In this document: positions 63,121 to 64,000 of the stretch, in pieces | How positions within the stretch are numbered: position 1 is the first letter of the stretch | Layout of the letters: each line of letters starts with the position of its first letter | Assembly (NCBI RefSeq): GCF_020379485.1 | Contig: NC_063450.1 | Coordinates: 49,318,681-49,382,680, forward strand | Origin: Brassica napus | Taxonomy: Eukaryota > Streptophyta > Magnoliopsida > Brassicales > Brassicaceae | Direction of reading: 5' to 3' | DNA: 64,000 nucleotides | Made by a program: the position numbers and the translations under genes | The notes under the pieces: model-generated | What the model saw: the letters and a program-made list of their open reading frames with translations, nothing else | Told to the model about the DNA's origin: nothing | Database searches by the model: none

Positions 63121-64000
63121 AACAATTCAGATAGTGGTTTAGTCAAACAAAACTATCGGTTTAGAATCCACATAACAATATATTTTATACTAACTTATTT
63201 TTGTGTTATTTGCGCATTCTAATTTTGCTATTACTATTTTTCAAAATCCAGTTTTGTAGTATCTTAAAGTCTAATCTTAGTATCTTGAACATTCCTATTA
63301 GGATATGGTTTGATTCATTTAGTTATAAGAAAATATAAAGATATGAAAACTCCACCCGACATACAATAGTATTGTGGCTGGGCTGTAACACGACTCCACT
63401 CATACCAAACATGCGAAAATCAAGAGAGAAAAAAACCTAACGTTTATATATGGATTGCTTGTTTGGTTGAATGATAGCTTTTTAAAAGAGAATTTCATAT
63501 TTGGGAACAAAACTAATTGATCTCAGATTTTAGATACGTATATACACTAAAGAACAACAATATTTTTGTTACCGAAAACATTTTCTTTATTACTTAAAAT
63601 CACGAACCAAACTTGTATTGTGGACAGGAAAAGGATCAGGTTTGTATATCTAACATATTTTATATGATTATTGTGTGTTTCAGGATAAATTAGTTAATAC
63701 ATGGCCATCTCATGGAGAGTAATTATTCCCTCTCTTGCTTTACTTTCGGTGTAAGACTAACATACAAAAGAAACATCCGAGAAACTTCCAATCAATTAAT
63801 TTCAATATACCAAAAAATAAAACTTTCAATCAATTAAGAAATCATATTTTCTCGTATTTATTTTAAAAACTAGAATAAGAGTCAATAATATTGTCACTAA
63901 CTCCTTTTCCTAACACGTGAAATAAAAGCATAAATGACAAAAAGTCAAACAAGAGGATTTTTTCTTTAAAACAGTTCAAAGGGGTTTAGTTGCCTAACTG
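63121..64000. other. intergenic, no gene recognised
   Basis: AT-rich sequence to the window end without open frames of note. Confidence 0.5.

Overview
The window is nuclear DNA of a crucifer, most likely Brassica. It is AT-rich, its genes have short GT-AG introns, and the intact genes match in order and orientation the Arabidopsis chromosome 4 block I recall as At4g23590/600 (tyrosine-aminotransferase-like/CORI3), At4g23630 (RTNLB1), At4g23650 (CPK3), At4g23660 (PPT1), At4g23670/680 (major-latex-like proteins) and At4g23690 (DIR6). Nothing suggests a bacterial, organellar or viral segment. Gene models were built by hand from splice signals and reading-frame continuity; locus numbers are from memory.

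Layout. 1-9.6 kb holds two 3'-terminal remnants of CORI3-like genes, separated by a Helitron-like element (about 3.15-7.2 kb, minus strand) with a decayed RPA1/DUF223-type OB-fold gene. 9.6-18.5 kb is repetitive DNA with a well-bounded hAT element (14597-15975). 18.5-26.9 kb is a degenerate CACTA (En/Spm) transposon with a tnp2-type transposase pseudogene and a second, TNPA-like pseudogene. It sits exactly at the junction of a 2-kb direct duplication, and the right-hand copy of that duplication carries a 497-bp MULE-like insertion full of telomere-type repeats. 29.8-32.1 kb is the one full-length CORI3-like gene, whose last exon encodes an unusual proline-rich tail.

35.4-42.6 kb is the compact conserved core: RTNLB1 (+), a tRNA-Leu(CAA) gene, CPK3 (-) and PPT1 (-). 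Arabidopsis At4g23610, At4g23620 and TRH1 (At4g23640) are absent from their expected positions, as expected after fractionation of a triplicated Brassica genome.

43-61 kb is again transposon-rich: LINE zf-RVT/RNase H remnants, a PIF/Harbinger-type element that captured pieces of two host genes (a pectate lyase-like gene and chloroplast NADP-malate dehydrogenase), a major-latex-like gene with a nonsense-mutated tandem duplicate, a 3.5-kb solo-LTR-like insertion inside a LINE RNase H reading frame, a SINE nested in a Stowaway-type MITE, and short Helitrons. 62.0-62.6 kb is an intact single-exon dirigent gene (DIR6).

The genes do not form one pathway. They are ordinary plant genes of Cys/Tyr metabolism and jasmonate response, ER shaping, calcium signalling, ubiquinone synthesis, Bet v 1-fold ligand binding and lignan formation, held together by ancestral synteny. 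The most informative content is the transposon biology and the new C-terminal tail on the CORI3-like enzyme.
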